DNA from: Haliclona indistincta
Lineage: Eukaryota; Porifera; Demospongiae; Haplosclerida; Chalinidae
DNA length: 64,000 nt
Direction: 5' to 3'
Assembly: GCA_964017065.1 (NCBI GenBank)
Contig: OZ024788.1
Span: 5,950,087 to 6,014,086 of the forward strand
A program made the translations under genes and the position numbers. This document shows positions 62,913-64,000 of the stretch, piece by piece. The notes beneath the pieces are model-generated. The model did not search any database and had not been told where the DNA came from. It saw only the letters and a program-made list of their open reading frames with translations. Numbering within the stretch: the stretch's first letter is position 1; every line of letters begins with the position of its first letter.

Positions 62913-64000
62913 CTATGTGATGCAAGACATCTTGGGGCTGATTCTAGAGCTAATGCTGTCTACAGTCACTCTAAAGAAGAGACAGTTGTTTTCCAGAAAA
63001 ATGGGTTGTTTGTTTGACAGCAGTGTTGAAAACGCTACGAAGTCATTCTTCCCAAAGATAATTTCCTTTTCTTTTCCTAGCAGTGTTGTTCCATTCTCCG
63101 ATGAAAATTGTCTGATGTAGTCCTTTCCACTTTCCGAGTGGTTCAATATCGAAACAGTGAAGGTTCCTTTAAATGGCCACTCAAGATGAGGACACTCTTC
63201 TTTCATCACACAGATGTAACAGGAAACAAACTTGCTCTCTGCTCCAGCAGTTCCATTGATGTCCACTCGCAGACGAGCTGTATAACCCATTGTACAGTTG
63301 GTAAAGAAATTGTTGCTGTACCAAGTCCTGCCTTTGGTAGTTTTTGCGTTCTGGTACTTAGATACGTTTTCCATCTTAAGAACTACTGATGTTAATTTTC
63401 CCATTGAAAAGATGGCTTTCTTGACCTCTTGCTGTTCCCGTCTCAGTTGAGCAATCTCTGAGCTCTGTTGAGCAATGGCTTGCACTGCTAGTTGCAGATG
63501 GTCACTCATGGCTTCTAAATTGTGTTGTGATATGTCTTGTCTTCTTGGTTGTGCTGTGCATCCTACTGACTGATACTGGCAGGGAACTGGCTCTAATTTG
63601 CATGCCTTCTGGTGGGTATCGATCAAACTTTGATGGATTATCTTGTGACAAATTGTACAAGTTGTTTTCATGCCTCGACAATTAAGCAGGTGGCCTTGTC
63701 CACTGATGGTCCTGTACTCTCCAGTCAGATCGCAATGTGGGCATTTGTGGGATCTCAGTGGGCAGTGCTTGGCTAGGTGTTTTCTGAGACTGCTTCGCTG
63801 CATCAAGGCGCCACAATTCTTTGTACACAGCACTTTGTGTAAGGGACACGTACCATGATGGTTATCGATGTACTTTAGCTCTCCATGCCACTCGCAGCCA
63901 TTGGTGCATTTTACCAGAAGATCAGTAATTTCATTGTCTGTTCGAACATCTTTTACTGTACTTGAATCATGGAAAGCTTTGTTACAGAACAGGCACTGTT
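62913..64000 (-). CDS. TL22: class C TRAF-like protein (N-terminus beyond window)
   Basis: Open from the right edge to 62913, 362 codons. The visible part starts at the last RING pair (CLFCNKAF), then TRAF fingers (CTNGCEWHGELKYIDNHHGTC, CPLRSHKCPHC), the invariant CQYQSVGCTAQPRRQD block, a coil with an extra segment (IAQLRREQQEVKKAIFSMG) and MATH (TMGYTARLRVDINGTAG; EECPHLEWPFKGTFTV) ending PKMSCIT. It is the only class C gene here with its fingers and is the evident relative of psiC1-6. Confidence 0.88.
   Translation of the reverse strand, partial: QCLFCNKAFHDSSTVKDVRTDNEITDLLVKCTNGCEWHGELKYIDNHHGTCPLHKVLCTKNCGALMQRSSLRKHLAKHCPLRSHKCPHCDLTGEYRTISGQGHLLNCRGMKTTCTICHKIIHQSLIDTHQKACKLEPVPCQYQSVGCTAQPRRQDISQHNLEAMSDHLQLAVQAIAQQSSEIAQLRREQQEVKKAIFSMGKLTSVVLKMENVSKYQNAKTTKGRTWYSNNFFTNCTMGYTARLRVDINGTAGAESKFVSCYICVMKEECPHLEWPFKGTFTVSILNHSESGKDYIRQFSSENGTTLLGKEKEIIFGKNDFVAFSTLLSNKQPIFLENNCLFFRVTVDSISSRISPKMSCIT

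Overview
The window looks like nuclear DNA of an early-branching animal. It has short introns (some near 50 bp) with GT-AG borders, AT-rich spacers packed with small inverted-repeat elements, an intron-bearing Ku70-type gene, and a long tandem array of TRAF-like genes (RING-type zinc finger, TRAF-type zinc fingers, coiled coil, MATH/TRAF-C domain). My best guess is a demosponge such as Amphimedon queenslandica; this is inference from gene content. A 200-N scaffold gap lies at 7732-7931.

Left part (1-17.5 kb). A block of about 7.7 kb occurs twice, at 1-7731 and 9088-16815, almost base for base. Each copy holds a glycine-rich gene (-), a divergently transcribed Ku70 gene truncated near the end of its vWA domain (+), and two TRAF-like genes (-), TL1 and TL2. 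Copy 1 ends exactly at the N gap, so an assembly duplicate is a live alternative to a real duplication. Between the copies lies the 3' end of a gene for a fibronectin-III/transmembrane protein.

Middle part (19-38.4 kb). Seven TRAF-like loci, all on the minus strand (TL3-TL9). The most unusual is TL8 (33798-36290): four upstream exons encoding a death-fold-like domain and an unrecognised module splice in frame onto a complete RING-zinc finger-MATH exon. TL6 is a frameshifted relative that keeps a 27-codon stub of the same death-fold exon. TL7 had its stop codon overwritten by a hAT-type element that now supplies its last codons. Several mobile elements here can be delimited exactly because paralogous units keep the empty sites.

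Right part (38.5-64 kb). Three subfamilies alternate on the minus strand: class A (409-411 aa, short coil), class B (about 416 aa, longer Q/E-rich coil, ends ...DSVNS) and class C (one long copy at the right edge, plus six 3' MATH fragments called psiC1-6). The repeated unit is A - psiC - B, and a second-order duplication of about 12.3 kb relates 39-48 kb to 51.5-60.5 kb. Some copies are damaged: premature stop (TL10), lost start exon (TL11, TL15, TL17), altered stop (TL17, TL19).

Shared gene structure. In every class A/B gene with an intact 5' end, exon 1 contributes only the initiator ATG, followed directly by a GTAAG or GTAAC donor; all the rest is in exon 2. By family knowledge these proteins would act in the cytoplasm as trimeric adaptors or E3-ligase-like proteins downstream of receptors, probably in innate immunity, but in all of them with a visible RING the His of the TRAF RING CGH motif is replaced. 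Labels TL1-TL22 are mine.
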